Below, one piece after another: positions 17,716 through 27,600 of a stretch of 64,000 bases of DNA. The stretch covers positions 62,001 to 126,000 of the forward strand of contig NZ_AQVE01000007.1 in assembly GCF_000371925.1 (NCBI RefSeq). Direction: 5' to 3'. Under the pieces are notes generated by a model. The model did not search any database and was not told the origin of the DNA. It worked only from the letters and a program-made list of their open reading frames with translations. This DNA is from Thiolinea disciformis DSM 14473. GTDB lineage: Bacteria > Pseudomonadota > Gammaproteobacteria > Thiotrichales > Thiotrichaceae. The position numbers and the translations under genes were made by a program. Positions within the stretch are counted from its first letter, which is position 1; each line of letters opens with the position of its first letter.

Positions 17716-17910
17716 ATGAATCAGCAATATTATGATGCTGTAGTAGCAATGGAAAAAGCAGGCGCCAACCCAGAGTTTGTGCAAGGGTGGCAAAATGGTT
17801 ATTTATTTAACCCTATGCGCGAAGAACAGCGTTTAAATGAGGCTTATGAAGCGGGCTATGAAGCCGGAAAGTCCCGCGATACCAATGCGTATAAGGAATG
17901 GTTGGAATAA
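17716..17910 (+). CDS. small acidic protein, 64 residues, unassigned
   Basis: The sequence is compact and charged, with a C-terminal motif AYEAGYEAGKSRDTNAYKEW that recalls the repeated GY-x2-G pattern of ribosome modulation factor, though the similarity is too short to name it. AGAGAGGAAAT precedes the ATG at good spacing, supporting true translation. It lies 37 bases after the TrpD2-like gene, probably on the same transcript. The function is unknown. Confidence 0.65.
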   Translation: MNQQYYDAVVAMEKAGANPEFVQGWQNGYLFNPMREEQRLNEAYEAGYEAGKSRDTNAYKEWLE

Positions 17911-17986
17911 TCTGAGATTAGAGTAAACGTCTATACGCAAGAGTGCCTAAGCGTTTAAACTGGGCCTTTTATTGAAGGAACAGTTT

Positions 17987-18487
17987 ATGCGTGTTCATTT
18001 ATTTGTAAAAACTATTGCTGCGTTAAGTTTATTAATGAGTTTTAATGCCGCTTATGCTTTAGCAAACCCAGCGAGTACTCATTGTATCAACAAAGGTGGC
18101 ACACTTAAGATTGCCGACACCCCGCAGGGCCAAGTAGGTTATTGTACTTTGCCTGATAAAACGGTATGTGAAGAATGGGCATTTTTCCGTGGCCAGTGTC
18201 CTGCCGCTAAGTCTAAGCCGGTTAGACCTAACCAACCGGGCAGTTTTAACAATATTAGTACCAGTGATCCTGAAGTGCGTAAAGTCGCTAATTTTGCAGC
18301 ACAACAAATCAGCCGTGGGAAAGCTACAGTCAAGCGTGTTATTCAAGCCAAGTCCCAAGTAGTGGCTGGCAAGAATTATCGCTTACTAATAGACTTAAGT
18401 AATGGTGGCCGTTATGCGGTGACTGTTTTTAAGCCTTTAGGTAATCGCCCCTTACAGCTCAGCTCCGTTAACCAATTGGCACATTAA
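17987..18487 (+). CDS. secreted protein with DUF333 and cystatin-like domains
   Basis: The 166-residue exported protein starts at ATG 17987, with GAAGGA before it; an upstream TTG at 17972 is rejected. Signal peptide: residues 1-26 (cleavage after AYA-LA). Residues ~27-65 form a DUF333 module (NPASTHCINKGGTL and GQVGYCTLPDKTVCEEWAFFRGQC), with cysteines likely in disulfides. Residues ~85-160 resemble a cystatin fold, with the inhibitor-loop motif QVVAG followed by KNYRLLIDL. Cystatins inhibit papain-type proteases, so a periplasmic protease inhibitor is plausible. The two-domain arrangement is the notable point. Confidence 0.65.
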   Translation: MRVHLFVKTIAALSLLMSFNAAYALANPASTHCINKGGTLKIADTPQGQVGYCTLPDKTVCEEWAFFRGQCPAAKSKPVRPNQPGSFNNISTSDPEVRKVANFAAQQISRGKATVKRVIQAKSQVVAGKNYRLLIDLSNGGRYAVTVFKPLGNRPLQLSSVNQLAH

Positions 18488-18504
18488 ATAGCAAAATCTT
18501 AAAA

Positions 18505-18547
18505 GTAGAATAAGTGCATCGCTTAGCGCTTATTCTACGATTTTTTT
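18505..18547. terminator. terminator between the DUF333 gene and the retron operon
   Basis: GTAGAATAAGTGC (18505-18517) pairs with GCGCTTATTCTAC (18526-18538), with one G-T pair. On the plus strand it is followed by seven T's, on the minus strand by ACTTTTAAG. It probably serves both converging transcripts. Confidence 0.8.
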
Positions 18548-18567
18548 CCAAGTCTCAGCGTTTATGG

Positions 18568-19857
18568 TTATTGTTCTTGTTGCAATTGCCCCAACAAACC
18601 TAGACCTAATTCCCTATCCGTCATTGCAATATAAGCGGCATAGCCGCGTAAACGCTGGAGGCTTTCTCCTTCTGGCAAAACTTTACCTTGTTTGAGGTTA
18701 TGAACAGCCGCCCGCATTTGTCGCTTCAACACACGACTAACACGTGGAGACTGTTCGCCATTTACCACTAATCCCGTTACTGTTTGCACAGCGCCTTGGC
18801 GAATGACTCGTGTTTTCTTGTCGTTTAAATCAAAACCCTCTTCACCTAGTACACGTTTTAAGGTTCCCAATAAACGGCTAATCTCAGCGGGATTTTTGCT
18901 AGTTGCAGGCAAACTGAAACTTAAATCATCGGCATAGCGAGTATAACGCCAGCCCGCTTTTTGTGCGAAACCAGTCAAACGCCGGTCCAAACGCAAGCAC
19001 AGTACATTGGTCAATGCGGGGCTGGTTGGCGCACCTTGTGGCAAGCAACGATCCGCGAGAGCCACATACACTTGCTTACCTGCATGTTCAACAACTTCAC
19101 GGGGTGATTCGGTACAGAGCAACGCCAGCAGTGTCGCGATTTGTTCTGGATAGCCTGCTTTACGAAATACGCCTTTCACACGCTTCCAGCTAATGCTTGG
19201 GAAGAAGTCTTTAATATCAACTTTTACTAAGACTTGGCTATTCGTGTGCTCAGCCGCGTTGGTAGCAATCGAGCGCCCAGCAATAAAACCGTGCGCTGAA
19301 CCGTGTACGACTAAACGGTCGAGGATTTCATGCAGTATCCAATGCTGAGCTTGTTTTAATTTCGGCAACGGTGCCCAAATCGCGCGCAGCCCACCGGAAC
19401 GCTTCGGAATTTCAAAGCGGGTATAATGACTTTTATCGGCGACTTCACGCTGATAACACAGCCAACGCAATTCATTCACCGAGAGCTTAAGGGCTTCACA
19501 TAATTGCGGCACCTTGGTAATGGCGGGCAATTGATTTTCCAGTAGGCGCTTATTAGCATTGGGCACATCCCACTGGTCTTCGCTACTATCATCTGTCCAA
19601 TAAATGCCTTCGCCCAAATGGACAATATGCTTGGCTTTGTAAGCTTGCCATGCCTCTTTATTCAGACGGCGCTGCTCAGCCGCTTCTTTTTTCAGCTCTT
19701 GACGGTATTTTTCTAGTTCCGTTTTGTTCATGTTATCGGTGGGACGACGCGCTACCATGAAACCATTTTTCTGCATCTGCTCGCGCACATAGGCATTCAC
19801 GCTGCCGGCTTTTTCAATCGCCTGCCAAACTTGTTCGTAACGACTTAATTCACTCAT
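18568..19857 (-). CDS. retron-type reverse transcriptase
   Basis: The 429-residue RNA-directed DNA polymerase has a helical N-terminal extension of ~110 residues, then fingers/palm motifs. NAAEH near residue 202 fits the retron NAxxH element. KVDIKDFFPSISW is motif A, QGAPTSPALTN (~276) and YTRYADDLSF (~311) hold the catalytic YADD, and QTVTGLVVN supplies the retron VTG motif of region Y. No maturase or endonuclease domain is present, so it is not a group II intron protein. Retron RTs copy the msd part of an msr-msd RNA into branched DNA. The start lies three bases after the WH/SWIM gene stop. It is the last gene of a four-gene operon whose candidate RNAs lie ~12 kb upstream. Confidence 0.9.
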   Translation of the reverse strand: MSELSRYEQVWQAIEKAGSVNAYVREQMQKNGFMVARRPTDNMNKTELEKYRQELKKEAAEQRRLNKEAWQAYKAKHIVHLGEGIYWTDDSSEDQWDVPNANKRLLENQLPAITKVPQLCEALKLSVNELRWLCYQREVADKSHYTRFEIPKRSGGLRAIWAPLPKLKQAQHWILHEILDRLVVHGSAHGFIAGRSIATNAAEHTNSQVLVKVDIKDFFPSISWKRVKGVFRKAGYPEQIATLLALLCTESPREVVEHAGKQVYVALADRCLPQGAPTSPALTNVLCLRLDRRLTGFAQKAGWRYTRYADDLSFSLPATSKNPAEISRLLGTLKRVLGEEGFDLNDKKTRVIRQGAVQTVTGLVVNGEQSPRVSRVLKRQMRAAVHNLKQGKVLPEGESLQRLRGYAAYIAMTDRELGLGLLGQLQQEQ

Positions 19858-19860
19858 GCT

Positions 19861-21684
19861 TCAGCCCTCAATAAAGCCGCTTAGTTCCAATTGTGCGATT
19901 TTGCCTAGATACGCATGGCGCGCTTCCTGCACGGAATTGAAGGCGAATTGCTGTTGTTTGTTTTGCTGATTTAACTCACGGCTAATCAACAAACGCTTTT
20001 GATTTAAAGTGACTTGAATTTGTTCTTGTTGTTGCTTATGGCGACGCGTAAGTAGGCGCGTTTCGTGGGTAATAATGCTCAAATTGCGATTAGCTTGCTG
20101 CTGGGCATAAGTAATACGCAGCGCAATCAAATGACTACAAGCACCTTGGCTCAAACCGTGGGTCATGATCTGATGGCACGAGCAAGAGGCTTTGCTGATT
20201 TGACCTTCCTCGGTGAGTTTGAGTTTGGCTAAATAATCGCGCTTGTCTTCTTTTACCGTAATGTCTGCCGCGATCTCCGTGCCTTCCAGTGGAATCACAT
20301 TTAATTGCAACGGACGGATCGCTTTTTGACGTGCTACTAAATCATAAGCGAGTTTTTCAGCCGAGTGGCGGAATTGGAAATGCGCCATATCCAAAGGCTC
20401 TTGGGTGAGCGGACGATAGCGGTAGACATCATGTGCCAGATCATAAATCACCAAACCTTGCTGGCTGGCCTGTTGTAAAGCGGTACGACACACTTGTTCT
20501 GATAATTGCGTGTCTGCCGCTAAATCTTCTAAAGTGGCTACATAGGTTTTCTGCAAAGCGGCAACGACCGTTTTTAGTTCTTTTAGGGTTTCAGTCCGAC
20601 GCGGTAAAAGTAAGTCAAAATTCAAAGCCTGTGACCAGTTACTGGCAGTGAAACCTGTTACAGCTAAGGTTAAGCTCATCCCTGCACCACTTAAGATCCA
20701 GAAGCTTGGCATCCCATTGCCCAACACTTGTACTTCAATCGTTTCAGCAAAGGGTAAAAAGCGCTTCAATAAGCTCAAACGTCGCCGCCCCCATAAACGA
20801 ATGACTTTTGCCTGTTTGCCTTGATAAGGCTCAGCACTGCCTTCGATTACCACATCCTTCGGCTCTAACACTAAACGGGGCGGCTGATTGGGGACTAATT
20901 CAATGCGCAAGCCACGTTTCTTGCCTTTAATATCCGCGTGTAGGCGTAAATGGCGTAACGCGTTATACAGATCAATCGGCTTTAGGAAAAAGGTGTCGCT
21001 TGGTAGTTGTGAGGCGGATTGGACTTGTAACAAACCCCGAATCCACGTGTGTGGGACTTGAATACGTTTTTCGATGACTTCGGTATCGGGCAAAGCAGGA
21101 GCGGTTTCCGTTTTAAAATTTACAGCGTCTTTACCCACGGTAAAATGTGTGTCGCGAAAACTACGAATCTGCTCAATGCCCTGCGCGAGCTCTTGGCTGA
21201 AATCGATATGCGTTGTACCAAACTGAGTCTGGCCTTGGGTCTCGAAAAACGCATTATCTAAGGCAAGTGCAGCATAGCAGCCTTCGTCTTTACTGAAGAC
21301 TTCGAGCAATAAACCATCGGGATGCACGCTAATAATCGGGTCGAGAATTAACCATGCTTGCGGGTCATTGCGTAAGAGCCAATCGAAATAAGCCCGATAA
21401 GCTTTGGCTAAGCCTTGATTTTGTGAGCTGCGGCGCATTTGCATGAATGCGGTATAAGCGGCGCGATCTTTTGGCACATAGCGATAATCACTACTCACAA
21501 CTGCAAATAAAGTGGCTAAACCTTCGCGAAAGGCAATAGGCTGTTTGACCTTTCCGGCAAACTGCACTGCATCACGCTCTAAATGCGTGAATAATTCCAC
21601 CGCGTCTTGGTGAAAATCGCTCGGCTGCTGATAGCGCAGAGTAAAGCTTTCAGTCGCTGGCACGGGATTAGTTTCAGTACTCAT
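19861..21684 (-). CDS. winged-helix and SWIM zinc-finger protein of the retron operon
   Basis: The 607-residue protein is probably a nucleic-acid-binding subunit. Residues ~385-425 look like a winged helix (DLAADTQLSEQVCRTALQQA then GLVIYDLAHDVYRYRP). Residues ~500-518 carry a SWIM-type CxC-n-CxH zinc motif (CSCHQIMTHGLSQGACSH). The long N-terminal part (1-380) is of unassigned fold. ATGA overlap (21681-21684) couples it to the giant HEAT gene before it, and the RT follows after three bases. Association of a winged-helix/SWIM protein and HEAT-repeat proteins with retron RTs is something I recall from retron surveys (type XIII), which supports a shared function. Confidence 0.8.
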   Translation of the reverse strand: MSTETNPVPATESFTLRYQQPSDFHQDAVELFTHLERDAVQFAGKVKQPIAFREGLATLFAVVSSDYRYVPKDRAAYTAFMQMRRSSQNQGLAKAYRAYFDWLLRNDPQAWLILDPIISVHPDGLLLEVFSKDEGCYAALALDNAFFETQGQTQFGTTHIDFSQELAQGIEQIRSFRDTHFTVGKDAVNFKTETAPALPDTEVIEKRIQVPHTWIRGLLQVQSASQLPSDTFFLKPIDLYNALRHLRLHADIKGKKRGLRIELVPNQPPRLVLEPKDVVIEGSAEPYQGKQAKVIRLWGRRRLSLLKRFLPFAETIEVQVLGNGMPSFWILSGAGMSLTLAVTGFTASNWSQALNFDLLLPRRTETLKELKTVVAALQKTYVATLEDLAADTQLSEQVCRTALQQASQQGLVIYDLAHDVYRYRPLTQEPLDMAHFQFRHSAEKLAYDLVARQKAIRPLQLNVIPLEGTEIAADITVKEDKRDYLAKLKLTEEGQISKASCSCHQIMTHGLSQGACSHLIALRITYAQQQANRNLSIITHETRLLTRRHKQQQEQIQVTLNQKRLLISRELNQQNKQQQFAFNSVQEARHAYLGKIAQLELSGFIEG

Positions 21685-24600
21685 GCAGATGCTCCAGTAG
21701 TGGCCTTGGTTTGGCTCCGTTGCCAGCGACGTAAGGCACGATAGGCTGCTTTGCTAATATCCGCCGTATTCGCGGCGTCTTTAATGGCCTGTAAAGCGCT
21801 TTCAGCTTCCGGTGTCATCATCCGTGCTAGACCTTCAATCGCACCCAAACGCAAAGCTTCTTGCTGCTGTTTATCCTTGGCAATTTGTGCCAAGGTTTGC
21901 ACTTCTTGTTTTGCAATCAAGATCGGCAATACTTGCGCTTGATGTGCTGAGCTGGCAGCGGCTTCCGATAAGGTATTGGCAAAATGCTCTTGTAATAAAA
22001 TGTCCGGCTGGGCGACTAAACGTTGCCAATCAATCTTGGCTTTGGGCTGATGTTTGGCGAGTAACTGATTGGCTAAGGTGTTAACGGGTAAGACCGGTGA
22101 GTTTTGTAAGCTAGTTAAACTTTCTAATAGCGAAGGATCACTAAGCTTATCGACAGCTAAGAGTGCGGTCAGAATTTGGATTTGGAAGTGGCGTTTCGCT
22201 TGCTGTGTGGTCGTCAGTAACTGTAGTAAACGCGAGGCTTGTTGCTGGTGTTGAACCAAAGTCCATAACAGCTGATCGAGGGTTTTCACTAAGGCCGCTT
22301 CAGCTGCTTGACGGTTCTGATCAGCGGGATTTTGCTCTAAATACTGATAAGCGGTTTGCCAACGCACAAAATAGATTTCTAGCGTTTGCTCCAAACGAGT
22401 GCTCAAGGGTTTGGGAATCTTATCCATACGTCCAATCAAGCGTGCTACCCACTCAACGACTTCTGGCTTATTCGCTGCTAATAAATGCTCTAAATCAGTG
22501 ATCTGGTAATCGCTACGACTGAGTAAACCTTGCCCTAATTGAGCAATAATCGTAGGCAGGGCTTCCTCATCCTGATGCGAGTAATCCACGCCAATCAATG
22601 TCAGCAAGATGGTGGTTGGTGCTGTCTCAATAATACGCTTGAGTAGTTTATCATCGATTTCTGGATAGAAACCTTGGAGCAAGGCATAATCCACTTCACT
22701 GGCGGCATCTTGATCAACTTTCCATAGCAAACGCGCCGTATTAAAGGCTGTTTCTACGACATCGCTCTCGTTAGCTTCTTCACGCAAGATTTTCAGTAAG
22801 AAAGCGCGTGTGGCTTCGGTATCGTGGTATTGCAGCAAATTTACCGCATGTACGCGATACTCACTGTAGCGCGCGCTATCCGCAGCATAATCTTGGATCA
22901 GCGTCCAAGCGTCTTGGGTATTAAACCAGCGCAAGCCATTCAAAGCATGTTTAGCCAAGTCTGAATAATAGTCGGCATTCAATAAACGCGATTTAATCTG
23001 CTTAAAGATGCGCTCCCCTTGCTCGGCTTTGCCCAAATGACCAATCGCTTCAATGGCGGCTTCGTGTAAGAAATGCTCCTTGTCTTCGGCCAATTTCAGC
23101 AATTTATCTAAGGCGCGCTCATCGCCAGATTTTCCTAAAGCGAGCGCCGCGCGCTTACGGAATTCATCATTTTTCTGATAATCCAATGCTGCCATCAGAA
23201 TGCTAAAGCCTTGCTGATGACCACTATTCGCCAAACCTTCGGCGGCCAAGAACTGTACATTCAAATCTTTATGCGTAAGCATGGTCAGTAAGCCATTCAC
23301 GCGACCCTCGCGTTTCAGGGCGCGGTGTGAAATCGCTTGTAACACGGGCGTGATTTGGGTGGTATCCAAAACTGGCAAAGCATCCGCTAAAGCTTTATCA
23401 GCGTCTTTGCTTTGCACCCAACCCAGTGCATAAGCTAAGCGCGTCGCATCATCTAAATGATTCAAACGAATCAGATGGTTAAATAGCTGAATCAACAAAT
23501 CTTCATGACGCGGGAATTGTAACGTTAGCCAACGTTTATCGGCTGACTCATCCTGATAGTCTTCGATCGGCTGATCGAAGCCTGTAATACTAAGCAAGGT
23601 TTTAATAATCGCTTTAGCTTCTTTCGGCTGCTGCTCTAAGCGTTTCAAGAGTGGCTTAAATACTTCGACCGGACGTTGGCTGGCAATGACTTCATAAGCG
23701 TGATTCAGCAAATCAGCGCTCATGAATTCGGTATTGAGATAATGGACTAACCACTGGGCAGGTTCTGCAGTCGCTAATAAGCGCATCGCTTGTAAGACAG
23801 TGCGTTTTTGGGCATCGCTGCCACGCTTAAATAAACCCAGCAAGGCATTGAAGGCCTGAGGATGGTTGTGTTGGGCTAAGCTTTCTGCGGCTTTCAAGGC
23901 GACTGTTAAGACACTATTGCTGCTAGCTTCCACTAACAAAGGCTGCACGCCTGCATCGTGATAATGCGCCGCTAAGTCCCCCACTACTTGTAAGCGTAAA
24001 GCTTGATAATTCGAGTGCAGGGCAAAGGGTGCGGCTTTCACCAAACCGACATCACTGCTATACAATTTCCATGCTTCAGGCGCGAGAATTTCGTGATTAC
24101 TAGCGATCAGGTTTTGCAATAATTGATGTGATTGTTTAAGCGGATAATGCTGAATCAGCAGTTCTAAACCTTTGCGCGCAATATCAGTACGCGGTGAGGT
24201 GGTGGCGGTATTACCCAAAACAGCCACATCCACCCCCATCGTTTGCAGGGTTTCGAAAGCAAATAAGCGTATGTCGACTTGCTCATGATTAAGTAAGGTC
24301 AGAAAGCTACTGACGACACTCTCATGCAGAGCTTTATCACCTTGAGCCAAATCGTGCAGACTGCGCAATGCTTTTAGCCGTGTGGCTGGCGAGTTATCTT
24401 GACGCACCAAACCTAAATAAGCGCCAAAAGCACATTGATTCCAGATTGTTTGTTGAGGTTTCGCCGTCGCAGGCTTGACCATTTTTGCTTCAGCCGCCTT
24501 GATCTCAGTGGCAAAACGCTTATCGAAAGCCTCGAAATGCAATAGCCATTCTTTGCCGGTCATGCGGGGTAAGTGCACTAAAATATCAAGTAGATAAGCT

Positions 24601-27600
24601 TTTAAATGACCACTGCCATACACCAAAATCGCGGCAATCTGTTGCAGTGTCGCCGTGTTGATATTCCAGCGTTTATCATGATCTTTAGCCTCGGTGCCTT
24701 GTTGCTGTTGCAGCCATCGTTCTACATAAGTCCAGCGTGCAGCTTCATCGCTATAGCGTACTAACAAATCCGCACAGAATTGCTGCAACTCAGGCTGATG
24801 TAAACTCAAAGCCCAAGTGCTTAATTCAGGCTCAGTGCCATATAAGAGAAATTCGTGGCTCGCCAGTGCTAACACTGCTGGGATAAAAGTTTGTGGGTTC
24901 TGCAGGAAGCCTTGCAGGTTAAGCGGTGTAGCGGTTTCCAAAGCTAATTGCGCAGCCAAACGCTGTTGGATGTTTAAGTGTTGCTCGACTAATTTAGTTT
25001 CTGCCAAGACTACTTTAGCTTGGGGCTCTGCTAATAAAGCTAAAGCTAAGCCTGCATTTACGCGTACCACTGGACGTTCATCGGCCTGTAAATCCAATAA
25101 AATCGGCAGGTGTTCAGCTCTCACTACATAAGGTAACGCTTTGGCTGCTACCTCCACCAGTGAGGGGTGTTTTGACTGTAAATAGCCTTGAATAGTTGAG
25201 AAGGCTTGTGCTTGGCCGGTAGACGCTAAGCCTGATAAAGCTTGTGCCGTAATCTGTAGCCATTGATCTTGTTCGGCTTTGAGACTTGGTTCGGGACGAG
25301 CCAGTAGATATTCTAAGGTTTTAAACGCCTCTAGATGCCCCCATTTGACCAAAGCATTAGCAGCAGCGACTTGAACATCCGCATAAGTGCTAGTTAAGGC
25401 TTGTACTAAAACACTTTGCTGATCGGCATCCACTAATAACTTAATCGCTAAATGGCGTAGTGATTCGTGCTCATCATTTAGCAATACTGGTAAATGCGCT
25501 TGATTCGCTTTGCTGGCATTCTTTTGAATATACAACAAGGCTTCGCTTTTGACATCCGTAAAGGCGCTTTTGACTGCGCTAGCCAAGGCCGCTTGGGTAT
25601 TAATGCGCGTCTTTTCTGTTAACGCGAACTGTAAGGCTTGCAGGCGAATCTTAGCAAAGCGATTATTGAATAATTCCAATAACAGCGGCTCAACCCATGC
25701 TAAAGGCGGCAAAACGCGGGCTTTGGCTAACACCTCCATCAACACTTCACGATGCAGATTTTCGTAGCGGCTGGTGAGTAATAAGCGCAGGGTGTCTAGC
25801 TCTGAACCACCCAATTGGCGATTCAAACAAGCCTTAAAGGTTTCTTGGCGAATTGGCTCAAACGGATCATTCAGGGCTAATTGTAATAAATGCTGGGCGT
25901 GTTCAGCATCATTAGTGGGAGTAGCTTTAGAGTCCTGTGTACCCAATAACGCTGATTTTAGTGAGCCTAATAAGGATTTTTGCGGTTTATCGCCCGTTTC
26001 GGGGGCGGTCAAAATATCCAATAGGCTTTTTAAACTACGCGCATGAATATCTTGATACTGGGAGGAAAAGCCACGTTCTGTCGTTAGCAAGGCATTGGCT
26101 TGCAGTTTCTCTAAAGCCGTGAAAGCAGCATCGCGTACCTCTGGCTCTTTATCGTTCAGTAAAATTTCTAAACTAGGAATGCTATCGGCCTGATTAAGCC
26201 ATGCAAAAGCACGTCCAACCCCCGCGCGAATCGCTTTATTCGGCTCTTGGCTTAGCACTAATAACATGCCAAAAGCGCGCTGATCTTGTAGCACCGCTAA
26301 GGCAAAGGCTGCCAAGAAACTAATATCCGCGTGGCGATTGCTCATCCCTTGCAAGAGCACATTGTAATCTGCGAATTCCAAGGCTTTAAGGAGTTTGGCT
26401 CTATCCTTACTGGAAGTCTTACTCGCCTTGGGCGTTTGCACCGTTCCGTCGCCAAGCAATTCAAAATCTTCTAATTCTTGCAATTGACGGGCGAGATCGG
26501 GTTCGAGTGCTTTTAAAGCTTGGGTCAGGTTCGTTTGACTTAAAATCGCAACCAAAAAAGCGGTATGGCGCAAGTTCACATCATTAGCGGATTGCGCCAG
26601 CAATAGCGCACGTTGCACCTCCATATCTTGCAGCAGCTGACGCTGATATAAACGAATCAGAGCCGCCCGTTGCAAATCCGCTTGTTCCAGCATTAATGCT
26701 TGTAAGGAAGCTTTCGGCGAAGCGCCATACACTTCCTCTAACAAACTCAAAGCCGTCAAACGTAAAGTGGCCTGCTTATGCCCCAGTGCTTGCACCAGCA
26801 GTTGCTCAGCACGGGGCTGATCTTTTGCCAGTACCGCCAAAACTTTTAGCGCTTCTTTGCCAATATCAAGCTGATTGGTTGCAAGTGCCACTTCATAGGG
26901 GCGTAAATCATCGGCGGGTACTTTACTTTCCCAAGCCTTGAACGCTTGTTGGCGTACCGTGTCGTGGCGTGTATCTTTGGTAGCGGCTTCTAATAAACTT
27001 AAAGCACGTGGATGTTTGGCTTTAGCCACCAGCTTAATGAGCTGCTCGCGCAAACCCCGATCCTGCTCATTCTTAAGCTGGTTATCCAATAAATCAAAAG
27101 CGCGTTTGTCATCATAATGTGCCAGCAACGCTAAGGCTTTTTCGCGCTCCAATGGGTCAGTACGTCCAGCAAAGTTTTTCGCCCACGCATAGCCATCATG
27201 AATCGTGGCTTTAATCTCAGTGAATTTTTCCTCTTCACTCAAGCCGACTATGGTTAGCGAGGCATCCGTTCCAGCCACCAAGAGTGCAGGCTTATCCAAG
27301 TATTGAATCAAGCCTAAATAAGCAATATCTGGCAAACCTTGTTTTAGGCTAGTCGGCTGCCCCCCGCTATAGGCCCACGCTTTGATACTTTTGTCCGACG
27401 CGCCGGTAAATAAACGCTCTTTACCAAGTAATAAGGCAGTAATCGGCGCTTCATGATTGCTGCTTTTACTCTTATCCAGCGGCTGTAAGCTGCCGCGTGC
27501 GTGCGTTAGAAACAGCTTTTTGTCTGCACCCGCAGAATAGAATTGCAATTCATGTTGGGAAAATAATAAAGCGCTTACTTGGCCTTGATGGATTGCACCT

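Noticed and set aside
18568-19857. Group II intron maturase or DGR reverse transcriptase
   Set aside because: There is no X/maturase or HNH domain and no template/variable repeat pair. The NAxxH and VTG motifs fit retrons.
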